NCBI GenBank assembly: GCA_014773175.1
Contig: VXCM01001341.1
Location: forward strand, 55,529 to 119,528
DNA length: 64,000 nt
Reading direction: 5' to 3'
DNA from: Lucifuga dentata
Lineage: Eukaryota; Chordata; Actinopteri; Ophidiiformes; Bythitidae
The notes under the pieces are model-generated. The model was not told the DNA's origin and searched no databases. It saw nothing but the letters and a program-made list of their open reading frames with translations. Shown here in pieces: positions 27,257 to 35,360 of this stretch. A program made the position numbers and the translations under genes. Numbering within the stretch: position 1 is the stretch's first letter; each line of letters begins with the position of its first letter.

Positions 27257-30130
27257 AACAACAGAGAAACCTGGTTAACTCAAACCTTCCAGCTGGCTTT
27301 AAGCTCCAACTGATACTGCAAACCAGGAAGAAAGTTCGGAGTTTGCCACACAAGAAACTTTTTTTTTTTTTTAGNTTTTTTTTTTTTTTAGACTGCTCCA
27401 GGTCTGAGTCAGAATAAATGTCGGATTTCGTTGGATGAACGTCTCTGCTGCTCCCAGGTTTGTCCTGTGACCGCTGGAGCTAACAGCAAACCCCATAACG
27501 CACAGTCCACAAGCTCCTCACTCTTTCCAATCAACAGAACTTAGTCTGTTTTGCTTGTGAATGTGCTTTGGCTTGTTCTATTTTAAAATCAAAACCCTGG
27601 TTCAACCCTCTCACCCCTCCCCATGCCTCCCCAACATGTCATGATGAATAGGATGAATCGAGAAGCCTGGTTTGCAGCATAACTGGAAACATGGAAAAAT
27701 TTCCTGATGGTAACACATGAAAAGAAATTAAATATGAATACTTAAGCTATTCAATTTTTCACTCAGGAGCTTTGCCAACTTCATGGACTATGAAGCTTCT
27801 GTATCTATGTGGTAACAACTAGCGACGTTTACATTTTTCAGCTCAGCTTTCAAAATTTAGTTTTACATGGTAATTCATTGATCTTCTGTGGTCCCCATTG
27901 TGTGCATGATGAGAGGATGTTGTGTACATGATGTGTTGATGATGTGCGATGGCAGCAGTCTGGCTTTCATGGACATCCGAGATATCCTCCGTTTTTTTTG
28001 GGTTTTTTTTAGCAAAGGGGAACAAATGATTGTGTATTGCCAAGAAAACACACAGTGACGCTTTCAGAGAAACCATGTTGAGGGCTGTGATTGCTGCCAA
28101 TATTGAAGGAGGGTTATTAAAACAGACAGCCTTTTGCAAAGGATGCCTATACATAACCAAATGTTTAAAAGTGACAGGACAAATTGTGGATTATTCCACT
28201 GAGGCTAAAAGTAAGTTGTATGACCAGAAATTGAAGTGAAAATGATTGGCCAAGATCATCCACAGTACTTCACTAAGTCTGACCCTTTAAATCACACCTG
28301 TCATTGCTTTCTATATACACTGTTTATATGTCGCACCTTTCAGATCCTACATGATTAGTACGGGTCAAACCAGGTCATCATTAAGTTAAGATGATAATAA
28401 CAGCAGATTAGAGCTGAGTTATAAAACCACGATCAGACCAGTAGTAATGTCAGGTTTCCCCAGGCTTCTACAGCTACCACTTTCTAACATGCTGAGGTTT
28501 AACTAACTCCTGGGACCCCCCCTACTAACTAGCTAACTAACTAGCTAACTAACTTAACCTGTCCATATGAGTAGGTGGAGTGTTAACAGATTTAAAGCTG
28601 GAAGCTTTTACACTGCTCACACACAGTTCACAATAACATTTCTTTCTCACTCCAACTAAGAATAAAATGTCACCGTTTGGGTAAGCAAACAAACAAACCC
28701 AATTAAAATCACTTAACTGCTTTTCTATTTCTCAAATCATTTTTTCCAAAATTGGAAATTCCCACATTTTTTTTCCCACTAGAGATCAAACATACACCCA
28801 CTCTTCTGTGGATTCTGAATTACAGCAATATGACTCAAAGTTGACACTGGTGGTACAGACTACTAAGAGGTTGATTTATTTTCTCCAGAGACTGAGTCAC
28901 TGTAATGTACTTAATAGCATATATTTAAACCCTTCTTAAACTCTATAATTTCTTGAATAATGCATTCATCAGTACAGCGAAACTTAAAATTCAACAGATA
29001 AGCTGATAACAACTGTACATATTAATGTAGTCACCAGAAACATCTTAGTTAGCTACACTTAATTTCTCCATAAATACAGTAATATATAATATAAAATACA
29101 TTTTTCCATCCAATATAAGCTTATATTTTCCGCTTACGTACATATGTGTAGTTGTATGATGTAAGTAGAGCAGAGCTATCATTTTCTGCATACATGTGGT
29201 CCATATCCACACACGTGTAAAGTTAAATACCAATGATGTACCTTCTCTTACTCCTCCACAATGTGAAATACATCCATAGATACAGCAGTGTTTTATGCAT
29301 GCTAAAATTCAGTATATATAAATTAATAAAGCACAATGTTTTCACGGCAATAAAAGCTAGCCTAATCTTTTTATTCATGTAATAATCCATGTTTTCTTAA
29401 AGTGTGGCGTGGAGATGTACTTACTCTCTGCGGTGGCGGGCCGGAGGCAGGAGGACAGACCCAGCATCAGACCCCAAAACAAGGTCAAACGGCTCCTTTC
29501 CGTTCGAGACCTCATTCCTGGATAAATAAATCCCCCTAAATCCTGCAAATAAATATACTGAGGGGAGGAAACGAAGGCAGAAACTGGTCCGGGTTATTAA
29601 AAAAGCCTTTTATCCTCCAGCCACCAGCTTTTAGCTGTTAGCCGGCTAATGGAGCTAATAGCTACTACAAACAGGCTAGCAGGATAGCTCTCTCACGCTT
29701 TCTAAAGGGAGTCCAATTAAGCTCCAGAATCGTCGATTTATTCCTCTAGACAAAAGATATCTTCTCATAGTCCTGTTTATTCTTGCCAAAAATAACACCG
29801 CATTGATGTGTATGGAGAAACCAATGCGACTAAATTAGCGGTGGGGATTCCTCGGTAATCCGCATCTTCACACTCCATATCTGGAGGAAAAAAATCTTCA
29901 ACGTCCCGCTGCTGGAGGGTCCTCAGGAGGCAGAAAATATGCCAAATACCCTTAAACCAGAGCTGGAAGAAGACGGTCCGGAATATACGCTAACATAATA
30001 AATAGGTAAACAGCCTGGTTGTGTGAACGGCGCGATATCTGATCCGAAATATCCAGGATAAAATCTGGTCTCAGACCGCAGCCTCCCTCTCCTCCTCCTC
30101 CTCCTCAGCCGCTCATCATGCACACACACA
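1..30130 (-). CDS. igf1r: igf1r, insulin-like growth factor 1 receptor, 5' part of gene (exons 1-2)
   Basis: Receptor tyrosine kinase of the plasma membrane that binds IGF-1/IGF-2 and signals through PI3K-AKT and MAPK. Only two coding exons lie here: 29425-29515 and 17886-18449; transcription runs right to left and the remaining exons (rest of the cysteine-rich region, L2, fibronectin repeats, membrane segment, kinase) lie beyond the left edge. The spliced frame is consistent: exon 1 ends in phase 1 (A) and exon 2 starts TC, giving Ile-Cys-Gly. IGF1R is preferred over the insulin receptor because of the N-terminal ICGPSIDI and the stretches [20 protein letters not shown] and LRNITRG. The stretch [17 protein letters not shown] is equally insulin-receptor-like, so paralogue-level certainty (a or b copy) is not possible. 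The right boundary is an estimate of the 5'UTR extent. Positions 1-17885 are intron 2, 18450-29424 intron 1. Confidence 0.9.
168..966. other. igf1r: igf1r intron 2 sequence, no gene
   Basis: AT-rich unique-looking sequence. It holds a short direct repeat (TTAACAATTCCAACCAACCA twice, 300-340). No exon, RNA gene or further element recognised. Confidence 0.5.
971..1606 (+). mobile_element. TTAA-flanked MITE, family T1, copy a
   Basis: It starts AGGACCATACCACCC and ends with the inverted GGTATGGTCCT, flanked on both sides by TTAA (967-970 and 1607-1610). The ends form about 90 bp of inverted repeat. The centre contains an N (1262) with an artefactual direct duplication of about 60 bp, so real length is nearer 0.57 kb. 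Confidence 0.85.
2255..2556 (+). mobile_element. Helitron-like non-autonomous element
   Basis: The left end CTAACTATAAAGGCAG is followed by CTGTCTG; the right end is CACTGCACTAG then T. About 25 bp before the end is the hairpin GCCTGTTC-C-GAACAGGC. A CTAG 3' end with a subterminal hairpin and no inverted ends is the Helitron signature. Confidence 0.6.
3266..4183. mobile_element. Long foldback (inverted-repeat) element
   Basis: Two arms of roughly 400 bp run in opposite orientation: the left end GAAGATAAATAGGGTC is mirrored by the right end GACCCTATTTATCTTC, and internal blocks (the AGATCTGAATTTAAATC series; the CAATGGTGGCC/GGCCGCCATTG block) also mirror each other. The short centre contains an AT-rich spacer. 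An N at 4117 adds an artefactual 64 bp duplication in the right arm. No coding content. A clear target duplication was not found. Confidence 0.8.
4190..5670. other. igf1r: igf1r intron 2 sequence, no gene
   Basis: Holds a short (GT)n tract near 5005-5020 and, near 5530-5580, a small palindromic motif (GACCCAAGAATGA / TCATTCTTGGGTC). Nothing coding recognised. Confidence 0.5.
5681..6236 (-). mobile_element. TTAA-flanked MITE, family T1, copy b
   Basis: AGGACCATACCACCT start, ATGATCCT end, TTAA at 5677-5680 and 6237-6240. The internal sequence is in reverse orientation relative to copy a (GGGGAATATAGTCCC). Confidence 0.85.
6820..7110. repeat. Dispersed repeat related to 41975-42230
   Basis: CAGTACGTTTACAT start and the shared core ACCTTAATTAGATTGAAATC, followed by CTCTG...AACAGA and CCTCTGC blocks, are found again near 41975-42230. 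Probably an old DNA transposon; family not assigned. Confidence 0.45.
7146..7585 (+). mobile_element. TTAA-flanked MITE, family T1, copy c (internally deleted)
   Basis: The left end is AGGACTATACCACCC after TTAT; the right end is GGTATGATCCT before TTAA (7586-7589). The right inverted end is shortened by a deletion after GATGGATTACC. The N at 7392 marks an artefactual duplication. Confidence 0.75.
7590..8952. other. igf1r: igf1r intron 2 sequence, no gene
   Basis: A purine-rich tract and a (CA)n tract (about 8293-8322) are present. Open frames here of up to 158 codons have no recognisable domain and overlap the simple repeat. Confidence 0.5.
8956..9523. mobile_element. Harbinger-type MITE
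   Basis: Inverted ends GGCTGGTTTCAC and GTGTGAAACAGCC are flanked by TAA on both sides (8953-8955, 9524-9526), the three-base TWA duplication of PIF/Harbinger transposons. A subterminal pair AAGCG/CGCTC-type GC-rich sequence follows. About 568 bp, no intact transposase. Confidence 0.75.
9527..11224. other. igf1r: igf1r intron 2 sequence, no gene
   Basis: Contains a (CAA)n run at about 10085-10104, a (GT)n tract near 10541-10554, and a poly-A run at about 10820-10844. No coding exon recognised. Confidence 0.5.
11229..12160 (+). mobile_element. TTAA-flanked MITE, family T2, copy a, with a nested Helitron-like insertion
   Basis: AGGAACATCCTGG start after TTAA (11225-11228); GGTGTGGTCCT end before TTAA (12161-12164). 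The ends TTGAGCCCAATAAATAAT... and ...ATTTACTGGGCTCAAACATG mirror each other. A Helitron-like element on the minus strand (11353-11667) interrupts it. Confidence 0.75.
11353..11667 (-). mobile_element. Helitron-like element nested in T2 copy a
   Basis: On the plus strand it starts CTAGTACAGTGCCCG and ends at the complement of CTGTGGCACC...TAACTAT. It carries the same hairpin region and GTAGTCTGT-type core as the other copies. T2 sequence resumes on both sides. Confidence 0.6.
12165..13670. other. igf1r: igf1r intron 2 sequence, no gene
   Basis: No element or exon recognised apart from the perfect short hairpin at 13222-13264. Confidence 0.5.
13222..13264. repeat. Perfect 21-bp-arm hairpin
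   Basis: AAAAAAGAGTGAGCGAGAGAG, one T, then its exact complement. It can extrude as a cruciform, or may be an inverted artefact of assembly. Confidence 0.85.
13671..14010 (+). mobile_element. Helitron-like element, most complete copy
   Basis: It begins TCTAACTATAAACCCAG and ends GGGCACTGCGCTAG, between A and T, as expected for Helitron insertion. The (CTGT)n run after the left end and the CAGGACCCAGGGACGTG core are shared with other copies. The subterminal hairpin is degraded here. 340 bp, no open reading frame of note. Confidence 0.65.
14156..14330. repeat. Degenerate AGT/AGC triplet-rich stretch
   Basis: Imperfect runs such as AGTAGTAGTGGCAGCAGTAG. Low-complexity; the open frames through it are repeat-driven. 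Confidence 0.5.
14348..14931 (-). mobile_element. TTAA-flanked MITE, family T1, copy d
   Basis: AGGACCATACCACCC start after TTAA (14344-14347), TTATGGTCCT end before TTAA (14932-14935). Internal part in reverse orientation (CCACCGGGGAATGTAGTCCC). Confidence 0.85.
15323..15974 (+). mobile_element. TTAA-flanked MITE, family T1, copy e
   Basis: AGGACCATACCACC start after TTAA (15319-15322), TTATGGTCCT end before ATAA (mutated TTAA). N at 15537 with an artefactual direct duplication of about 70 bp. Confidence 0.85.
16295..16662. repeat. (GT)n and (CA)n microsatellites
   Basis: A (GT)n run at about 16455-16504 and a (CA)n run at about 16620-16663, in opposite sense 115 bp apart. The N at 16295 sits between two copies of a CTCCAACCTCCACC-containing stretch, an assembly artefact. 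Confidence 0.9.
16790..17323 (-). mobile_element. TTAA-flanked MITE, family T2, copy b
   Basis: AACGACCATACTGGTG start after TTAA (16786-16789), AGTCTGGTCCT end before TTAA (17324-17327). Ends share the T2-type TTTATTGGGCTCAAACATGC. Confidence 0.75.
17324..17885. other. igf1r: igf1r intron 2 adjacent to exon 2, no gene
   Basis: Contains a 40-base poly-A broken by an N (17557). No other element recognised. Confidence 0.5.
17886..18449 (-). CDS. igf1r: igf1r coding exon 2 (L1 domain, start of cysteine-rich region)
   Basis: The exon is 564 nt, bounded by a ctgcag acceptor and an AAAG|GTAAG donor, both in phase 1. It encodes mature-receptor residues starting [11 protein letters not shown]. It covers the leucine-rich L1 ligand-binding domain ([17 protein letters not shown], then the [10 protein letters not shown] repeat and LRNITRG) and the first cysteines of the furin-like region ([18 protein letters not shown]). 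Possible N-glycosylation sites are NCT, NLT, NIT and NYS. A short asparagine-rich loop (DKNNNVNQD) sits where the mammalian receptor has a different, shorter loop. There is no frameshift or stop across the exon. Confidence 0.95.
18541..18660 (-). mobile_element. LINE 3' tail
   Basis: The complement of AAACTTTAGTAATCCCACAC followed by repeated AGATAAG units is a common fish non-LTR retrotransposon 3' end with a short tandem tail. Class not assigned. Confidence 0.5.
18661..19885. other. igf1r: igf1r intron 1 sequence, no gene
   Basis: AT-rich, with (TA)n and (CA)n patches around 18758-18795. Nothing coding seen. Confidence 0.5.
19875..20030 (-). mobile_element. LINE 3' tail fragment
   Basis: On the minus strand it ends with an AAACTAAACTAAAC repeat tail after TTTATGTATGTGTAAATAAAG, the pattern of a truncated non-LTR retrotransposon end. 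Confidence 0.4.
20287..20314 (+). repeat. Short interstitial telomere-like repeat
   Basis: TTAGGATTAGGGTTAGGGTTAG, about three TTAGGG units, inside igf1r intron 1. Confidence 0.6.
21062..21470 (+). mobile_element. Two Helitron-like pieces in tandem
   Basis: The first begins TCTAACTATAAGCCAG and runs to CAACGGGCAGTGCA (about 21358) without its CTAG. A second 3' fragment follows (TTAGCTCATGAGGATGTGC onward) and ends GGGCGCTGCACTAG at 21470. Confidence 0.55.
21471..21682 (+). mobile_element. Helitron-like element, 5' part
   Basis: CTCTGTCTGTCTGTAGCACC onward through CAGGATACGCTCCAGG, then diverges after CATGCTCCAATC. The 3' end is missing. Confidence 0.5.
22098..22196 (+). mobile_element. Helitron-like element, 3' fragment
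   Basis: Shares GGACATGCAGAACAAAATT with the fragment at the start of the window and ends TGGCACTGCACTAG before T. Confidence 0.55.
22945..23104 (+). repeat. Three-copy tandem repeat, about 55 bp unit
   Basis: The unit TTTATGGCAATAATGAAGTA plus a T-run plus GCATCATTGATAGCAATAA is present three times; copies differ mainly in T-run length. No N here, so it is not the duplication artefact seen elsewhere. Confidence 0.85.
23851..24410 (-). mobile_element. TTAA-flanked MITE, family T1, copy f
   Basis: AGGACCATGCCACAC start after TTAA (23847-23850), GTATAGTCCT end before TTAA (24411-24414). N at 23991 with artefactual duplication; part of the centre is deleted. Confidence 0.85.
24411..25587. other. 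igf1r: igf1r intron 1 sequence, no gene
   Basis: Contains an (AG)n tract at about 24790-24850 continuing into GAG repeats. Nothing else recognised. Confidence 0.5.
25588..26168 (+). mobile_element. TTAA-flanked MITE, family T1, copy g
   Basis: AGGACCATACCATCC start after TTAA (25584-25587), GGTATGATCCT end before TTAA (26169-26172). No N inside, so this is one of the best full-length references for the family (581 bp). Confidence 0.9.
26169..29424. other. igf1r: igf1r intron 1 sequence, no gene
   Basis: Contains a GC-richer patch (about 26490-26690), a poly-C run with N (26788), duplicated (GT)n tracts around N 27205, a T-run with N (27375), and a (CTAA)n-like patch near 28525-28555. A 154-codon frame at 26447-26911 shows no recognisable domain. 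Confidence 0.5.
29425..29515 (-). CDS. igf1r: igf1r coding exon 1 (signal peptide)
   Basis: The exon is 91 nt: an ATG followed by 29 further codons plus one base, ending at a consensus GAGA|GTAAGT donor. The product begins [10 protein letters not shown], then a hydrophobic run ([13 protein letters not shown]) typical of a cleaved signal peptide, ending ATAE before the Ile-Cys-Gly junction. The length and phase match the small first coding exon of vertebrate IGF1R. This start was chosen because it is the only ATG in frame with a signal peptide that splices correctly to exon 2. Confidence 0.92.
29777..29878 (-). promoter_or_regulatory. Candidate upstream ORF (33 codons) in igf1r 5'UTR
   Basis: An ATG at 29878 (minus strand) opens a 33-codon frame that starts [10 protein letters not shown] and ends at TAA (29777-29779), about 260 nt before the igf1r start. 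If the leader is transcribed through here, it could reduce initiation at the main ATG. Whether it is in the mature mRNA is unknown. Confidence 0.3.
29923..30129 (-). promoter_or_regulatory. Candidate upstream ORF (68 codons) in igf1r 5'UTR or proximal promoter
   Basis: A minus-strand frame starts [15 protein letters not shown], its arginine run being encoded by the GAG/GGA-rich stretch. It lies upstream of the shorter upstream ORF. No protein family is recognised. It matters only if transcription starts upstream of 30129. Confidence 0.2.
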
Positions 30131-33060
30131 CCGCGGTGTAATGGTAGCTATAATTCATCTTTATATCTACGGAAAATTGAGTTGTTGGGTTTGTTTCGTC
30201 GGGTCAGATTAAGTCGTTTTGTCTTCTTCTGTCCTCCGTCGACAGATAACTATTTAGTTGGGATAGACGGATTAATGAACAGGTAGATACACAGTCTCCT
30301 TCGGTCAGTCTGCAGTCTGCCGTGTTCGCTGTAAACACGGCGCCGCAGAGATCGTCTCTGTCTGACAAGATGACTCACTACAGATACTGTCTGTGAAAAC
30401 GCGTGTAACTCATTCCAGCTGCAGTTCAGCCTCCATAGCAAAGCAGTTACCATAGTGATCAGTGTGGTATTCATCATAAAAAAAAACAGGCCAGTTTTAT
30501 CTCTCTGTGTAAGATAAGATCGATGCTATGATCTATGATACTATCGCAGATAATAAACACATCAGGAGGTGACATCTCATTACGTTTCATTCATATTTAC
30601 AAGAGGGAGCTATATAATTTTTTATATTTCTTTCTGTATTAATGCCGGCGATTAATACTATATTAATCATAGTTTAGAAGATGACCACAAACTCATAAAC
30701 AAAATATTTATGAGTACGATGCAAACAATTTATGCTCTCATTCTTAGTCTAACGACTGTAATCACTATAAATACCGGCAAAGTGAGACCTCTGTGTTTTT
30801 TCTCCTCTGCAGTCTCCGCCGTAGTAAGTTCCGTTTACGACGCGGTGCGAAGGAAATCCGGGATCCTGATCCAGGATCAGGGTTGTTTTGCTGCTCCCAA
30901 ATACACGTCTGAGGACAAACCATAAACGGAGATCGTGTTTAATAAAATAGGCACCACCTGTCTCTTATTGAATATTACAATCTACATTTGTGCCGTCATG
31001 TGTGTCCTTTATAGAGGTGGAGACCTTTAGTTGTCAGTATATTAGATTTTTTATATCTAGGCCTAAATGAAAAACATTCATATTTGTTTTTTGGAGTATT
31101 AGGCTACGTTATATAGTCTAAAGTGTGTTTCTTAATGTATTGTAACATAATGTGTGTACGATTTTAATTGTAATGGAATTTATTTTCTAACTGTAGTGAA
31201 ATCACAGATACATCTGTCTTTAGTCCCATAAGCCAACAAAAAGCTATATCTGAATTATCAAAACACCCTTTCTGTAAGATGAGTCAAGTCTTGGCTACTA
31301 AAATAAGAGTATTTTAGAGATGGATGATTCCTTTGTTAAAATGGATTTTGGAAATTAGCTCTTCAAATGTAATGCAATGAGAATGTGTGTCATCTTCATA
31401 ATGTGTGTCATCTTCATAATGTGTGTCATCTTCCAGCACTGGACTATGGGATCCTCTGAAAAATTCACCGAAATACTGCCACCTTGAGAGCAGATGAACC
31501 AACTGTACATTTCCTATCTAAACTACAAAAAAAAAAAAATGTGTTTGAATATGGAAAAAAGTATGAGACAAACTTTAAAACATGATATTTTATTGAATGT
31601 TTTTGCATATGTTTTTATCAGTGGATATGGACTCACTAAATTTGGCACAGTTAACAGTATCTTGTTCTAGTTATAGGGAAATAAACTTATTAACTGGTAG
31701 TGCTAACACCTTGCCCTGTATAATTTATACTGGAGTCTTGTCAATGGAACATACTGTATTGGGATATAAGTTGTGTCCCTCTACATAAGCTGGGATAATT
31801 ATGAGCCCAAACAAGTAATCGCATCTCAGAGAATTCAATTTGTTTGAGATCCTGGCTGGTACAGATGCAGTGATCTGTTAAGATCTGAGGCTAAAAAAGT
31901 GGAGGGTCAGTGGCTTGTGATGCTGTCAGAGAGAAAAATTGTAACAAAATCGTCCACAGAAGAGTCCCTGACAGTTTGATCCTCCCCGTAATAATTACAG
32001 GCTGCTTTCATCACTTCACAGACCACAGCACAGAAGCATTATTTGAAAGGCGCAGATTACCTCAGCTCTGGCAGACAGCACTCAGCTTCCGTCACAATCC
32101 AACAATTAGCACGGTGGGGGGNGGGGGGGGGGGGTGTCTACATTAAAAATGAAGTGAATATCAGTAGCCACCCAAGACTCCAAATACAGTGACTCACCCT
32201 CTAACAAGTGCTTACTGTACCAACATGATCCCTGCATGCCAGAGAATGCTGTGCCTGTCCACTTGCATTTGTTAAATCCCTATTAAAGTCCCCATGAAGG
32301 CAGGCAGCCGGCCCACCTACCTCGCCCATCCTGGTGGAATTCTTTCTCCCACTGCACTCATGTGGAAATAACCCTGTTTACCACTAACAGGTCACACATG
32401 CTAATGAGCGTCACTGTTTTCCACTGTGCTCATGTAGGAGGAAGAGAATTTGGGGGGAGAAATAATAAATGATATGCAGACAACAGCTCGGGTGGCTTTG
32501 CAGCACTAATGATGGAAAACATAGAACAGAGAATTAATGGATATGAAATCAGAGCAGGAAATGTGGACTGACATTTTGGCGGTGCTGAGATGGACCACAC
32601 AGAATACTGTCTGACCTGGTTTTGACATGGTAGAGTAGGTGTAGGTCAACTACCCCACATTAGATTAAACCACAGGCCTTCATAAAGTTTGGGTGAAGGA
32701 TCCTCATCTGAGGGGCATGATGGGAATTACAATCGTGTGTAAACTAAGACTTATGTATGTTTGATTATTATAGCAGTATTGACAGTGCTGCAATTGGATC
32801 CTGCAGCTGACAATGTTTCCTATTAGGAACAGTTATCAATAACATGAAGGTTAAATGAGTACTATGAGTTCCACACATATCTATTTGAGCTGAGAACTGA
32901 TATTTTATTGGACAACTTCACTTGTTACCACAGTTGAGGTGCCCTTGAGCAAGGCACTCAACACTAAACTGCTAAAGTGGAGTTGCTTAGTGGCTAAAAG
33001 ATCAGTATTATTTTGGGCAGCTGTGAGTAACTTTGAGTCTGGAAATTTGTGAAGAAGAAG
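30131..33060. other. Intergenic, upstream of igf1r
   Basis: Contains an 18-bp unit (ATGTGTGTCATCTTCATA) repeated nearly three times at 31383-31434, and a poly-G run with N at 32122. No exon recognised. Confidence 0.5.
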
Positions 33061-33084
33061 ATTTTTTTTTAATTATTTTTATTG

Positions 33085-33260
33085 ATTTATTTATTTAATT
33101 TTTATTTAACCTTTATTTAACCAGGAAAAACCTCTTGAGATTAAAAATCTCTTTTCCAAGAGTGTCCTGGCCAAANACCTTTATTTAACCAGGAAAAACC
33201 TCTTGAGATTAAAAATCTCTTTTCCAAGAGTGTCCTGGCCAAAACAGATAGCAGCATAAG
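33085..33260 (-). mobile_element. LINE 3' end (minus strand)
   Basis: CCTTTATTTAACCAGGAAAA followed by ATCTC...TCCAAGAGTGTCCTGGCC is a widespread fish LINE 3' end. The N at 33176 duplicates about 60 bp of it artefactually. Confidence 0.55.
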
Positions 33261-33689
33261 TTACAGACAGACAACATAAAACAAAAATAGATAAACAATT
33301 ATGTAACATAAAAGTAAACAATATAAAATATAAAAAAAACATACATGAATTTACTAAATAGAAAACCTAAAACTACAACGTTGACAAATACTATAAACCA
33401 TAAGAAAAAACAAGAAAACGGGCCATTATAAACATTGAAAGATCAGCTAAAATACACCCTGACAATGGCATGTAGAAGATAATTTATAAAATTCCTGCAA
33501 CAGTGCTTTAAAACGGCAGAGAGGAACCAGTGAGTGTAGCTTCAAATCTTTCTGCAGAAGATTCCACATATATGGAGCTGTATACATAAAGGCTCTTCTG
33601 CCAAACTCCATGCGTACTCTTGTCAAGATGCAGTAGCTAAATCTGGTTCAAGAATCTTATGTCATTGTTTGCAGTTAATGTATTTTGTA

Positions 33690-33805
33690 CATGGTCCCTG
33701 ATTTCATGTGAGAAAACTGTGTCAGAAACCTCCTGAAAAAGAAAATTTGATCTCAAGAGACCATTCTGGTTAAATAAAGGTCAAAGAAAATAAAATAAAA
33801 TAAAA
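33690..33805 (+). mobile_element. LINE 3' end (plus strand)
   Basis: TCTCAAGAGACCATTCTGG then TTAAATAAAGG and an AATAAAATAAA tail. It faces the tail at 33085, so the roughly 0.7 kb between may be one rearranged or two separate insertions. Confidence 0.5.
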
Positions 33806-35291
33806 AATTAATGAGATATTTGAATTATCTTTGCAGTCTGTAGGTGGTTACAAACTGCCCCAATGCATGCACTTTGCCAATGCATGCAACCCCAGCTGCT
33901 ATGTGAACTTGATAAAGTATGGAGGATTAAGTGAATTCTTATTTTATAAATTACAGTATCCACAGTAATTTTAAGACATTTTCTTTGCTACATTACTTTT
34001 TTTTTTTTTACACAGTTTACAATGAAATTTAAGCAATTCAGGCAGCAGTTATTGTAAATCACACAATTATACATAGTGCTGGTCCAACAATCACCCCTTT
34101 CATAACTGAGATTTCAAGTAAAAATGACACAGAGCTAGGAGGCCAATAATTTGTGCCCATATTGCTGCACATTAATTATAGACACTGACAAAATTATTGC
34201 TAAATTATTATGACGAGTCAAAAAAAAAGTCTCCAATGATGACATTTGTCAAACAAATGAACTCTGCATTTACATTATAGAAGAACATTATAACTTACTG
34301 AGAAAACATTTGCCTAACACTATAAAAAACTCTTAAAATGACATTTAAGTTGTGTCAAGACCACTGACACTGTTAACAAAAACAACACAAAACAAACAAA
34401 CAAAAAAGTTTCAAATTGAAGCTGCAGCAGACTGATATTAACTGCAGGGCTATTGTTTTATGTTGTATTGTACTGTATGCGTTTCTGGCAATATTTATCA
34501 CTGTAATAATTTTTATTTAGTTTGACAGTTTTGACTGGGAGACTGAATTTTTATTACAGTAGGCAAAATAATAAATCAACAATATATCAGAAAATTTTAT
34601 TTGGCAGTATTTGCACTGGTTCTCGCTAATTTTCTTCACTATTTATGGCTAGTATGTGAGTGAATTGTAATTTGATGATCAGTTATAGTATTTTTTCTAT
34701 TTAAAACTGACAAATACAATATGATGATGTTCATGAATGTACCACATACATTATTGTAGATTAATTGTTCCCTGTACCCGCCTAGATCTTCAGACATTAT
34801 GCTTATTATAATCTGTCACTTTAACTCAGTTCACTAATAATAGTAATACCAGCCACAACCACAGATTAGTGTGGTCGAATCTTTGTAATGTTTATTTAAG
34901 AAAGCACAAGAAAGCAATTATGTAGTTGCTAGTAGAGATCACTACTGAGCAGCGACGGTCTTTTATTAGTATCTTATGGAAACAAGAGTCATATGTGGCA
35001 TTCACAAATTATTATGAGGCTCAAACAAGATATCATCTTGTGCGAATACGTTATTATTACCCATAAGGTAGTTTTTGCATTATTTTAATCGCTCACCAGG
35101 AACACAATATTTGAGGAGTTTGTTGGAGGCCGACTATTAAAATTGGAGAAACAACCGGATGTAACCAAAAAACGTCATCCGGCAGCTGGGAGGTCGTATA
35201 GCTCAGTAGCACTCGAGCTAACGCCATCAGTAGTTACGCAAATATATTAAGAATCCTTTCATGTTCAGTTTGTAAACCACTAAGGAGTAAA
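33806..35291. other. Intergenic and ap3s2 promoter/5'UTR region
   Basis: AT-rich up to about 35100, then a more GC/CpG-containing stretch (CGTCATCCGG, CGAGCTAACGCC) just before the ap3s2 start, a likely promoter. Transcription start not identified. Confidence 0.4.
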
Positions 35292-35360
35292 ATGATTAAA
35301 GCAATATTGATATTTAACAACCATGGAAAACCGCGGCTCATCAGATTCTATCAGTATTTT
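35292..35360 (+). CDS. ap3s2: ap3s2 coding exon 1
   Basis: It encodes 23 residues, MIKAILIFNNHGKPRL then IRFYQYF, ending at TTT|GTGAGT in phase 0. The ATG follows an A-rich context (AGGAGTAAA). The upstream leader contains one trivial ATG (four codons before TAA). Confidence 0.95.

Larger units (their letters stand above)
29516..30130 (-). promoter_or_regulatory. igf1r: Probable igf1r 5'UTR and promoter-proximal region
   Basis: The sequence upstream of the igf1r ATG is unusual for this window: it is free of transposon copies, has a GAG-rich run (CTCCTC repeats on the plus strand near 30088-30107), and carries several upstream ATGs. Vertebrate IGF1R mRNAs are known for a long structured 5'UTR of about 1 kb, and this fits. 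The transcription start cannot be fixed from sequence; no clear TATA box was seen. The right boundary is arbitrary. Confidence 0.5.

Noticed and set aside
30710..30925. 71-codon plus-strand frame upstream of igf1r
   Set aside because: No domain, no splice or promoter context that supports it.
35185..35225. tRNA-like phrase GTCGTATAGCTCAGTAGCAC near the ap3s2 start
   Set aside because: Looks like a D-arm start, but no anticodon arm or TTCGA-type loop follows; no cloverleaf.
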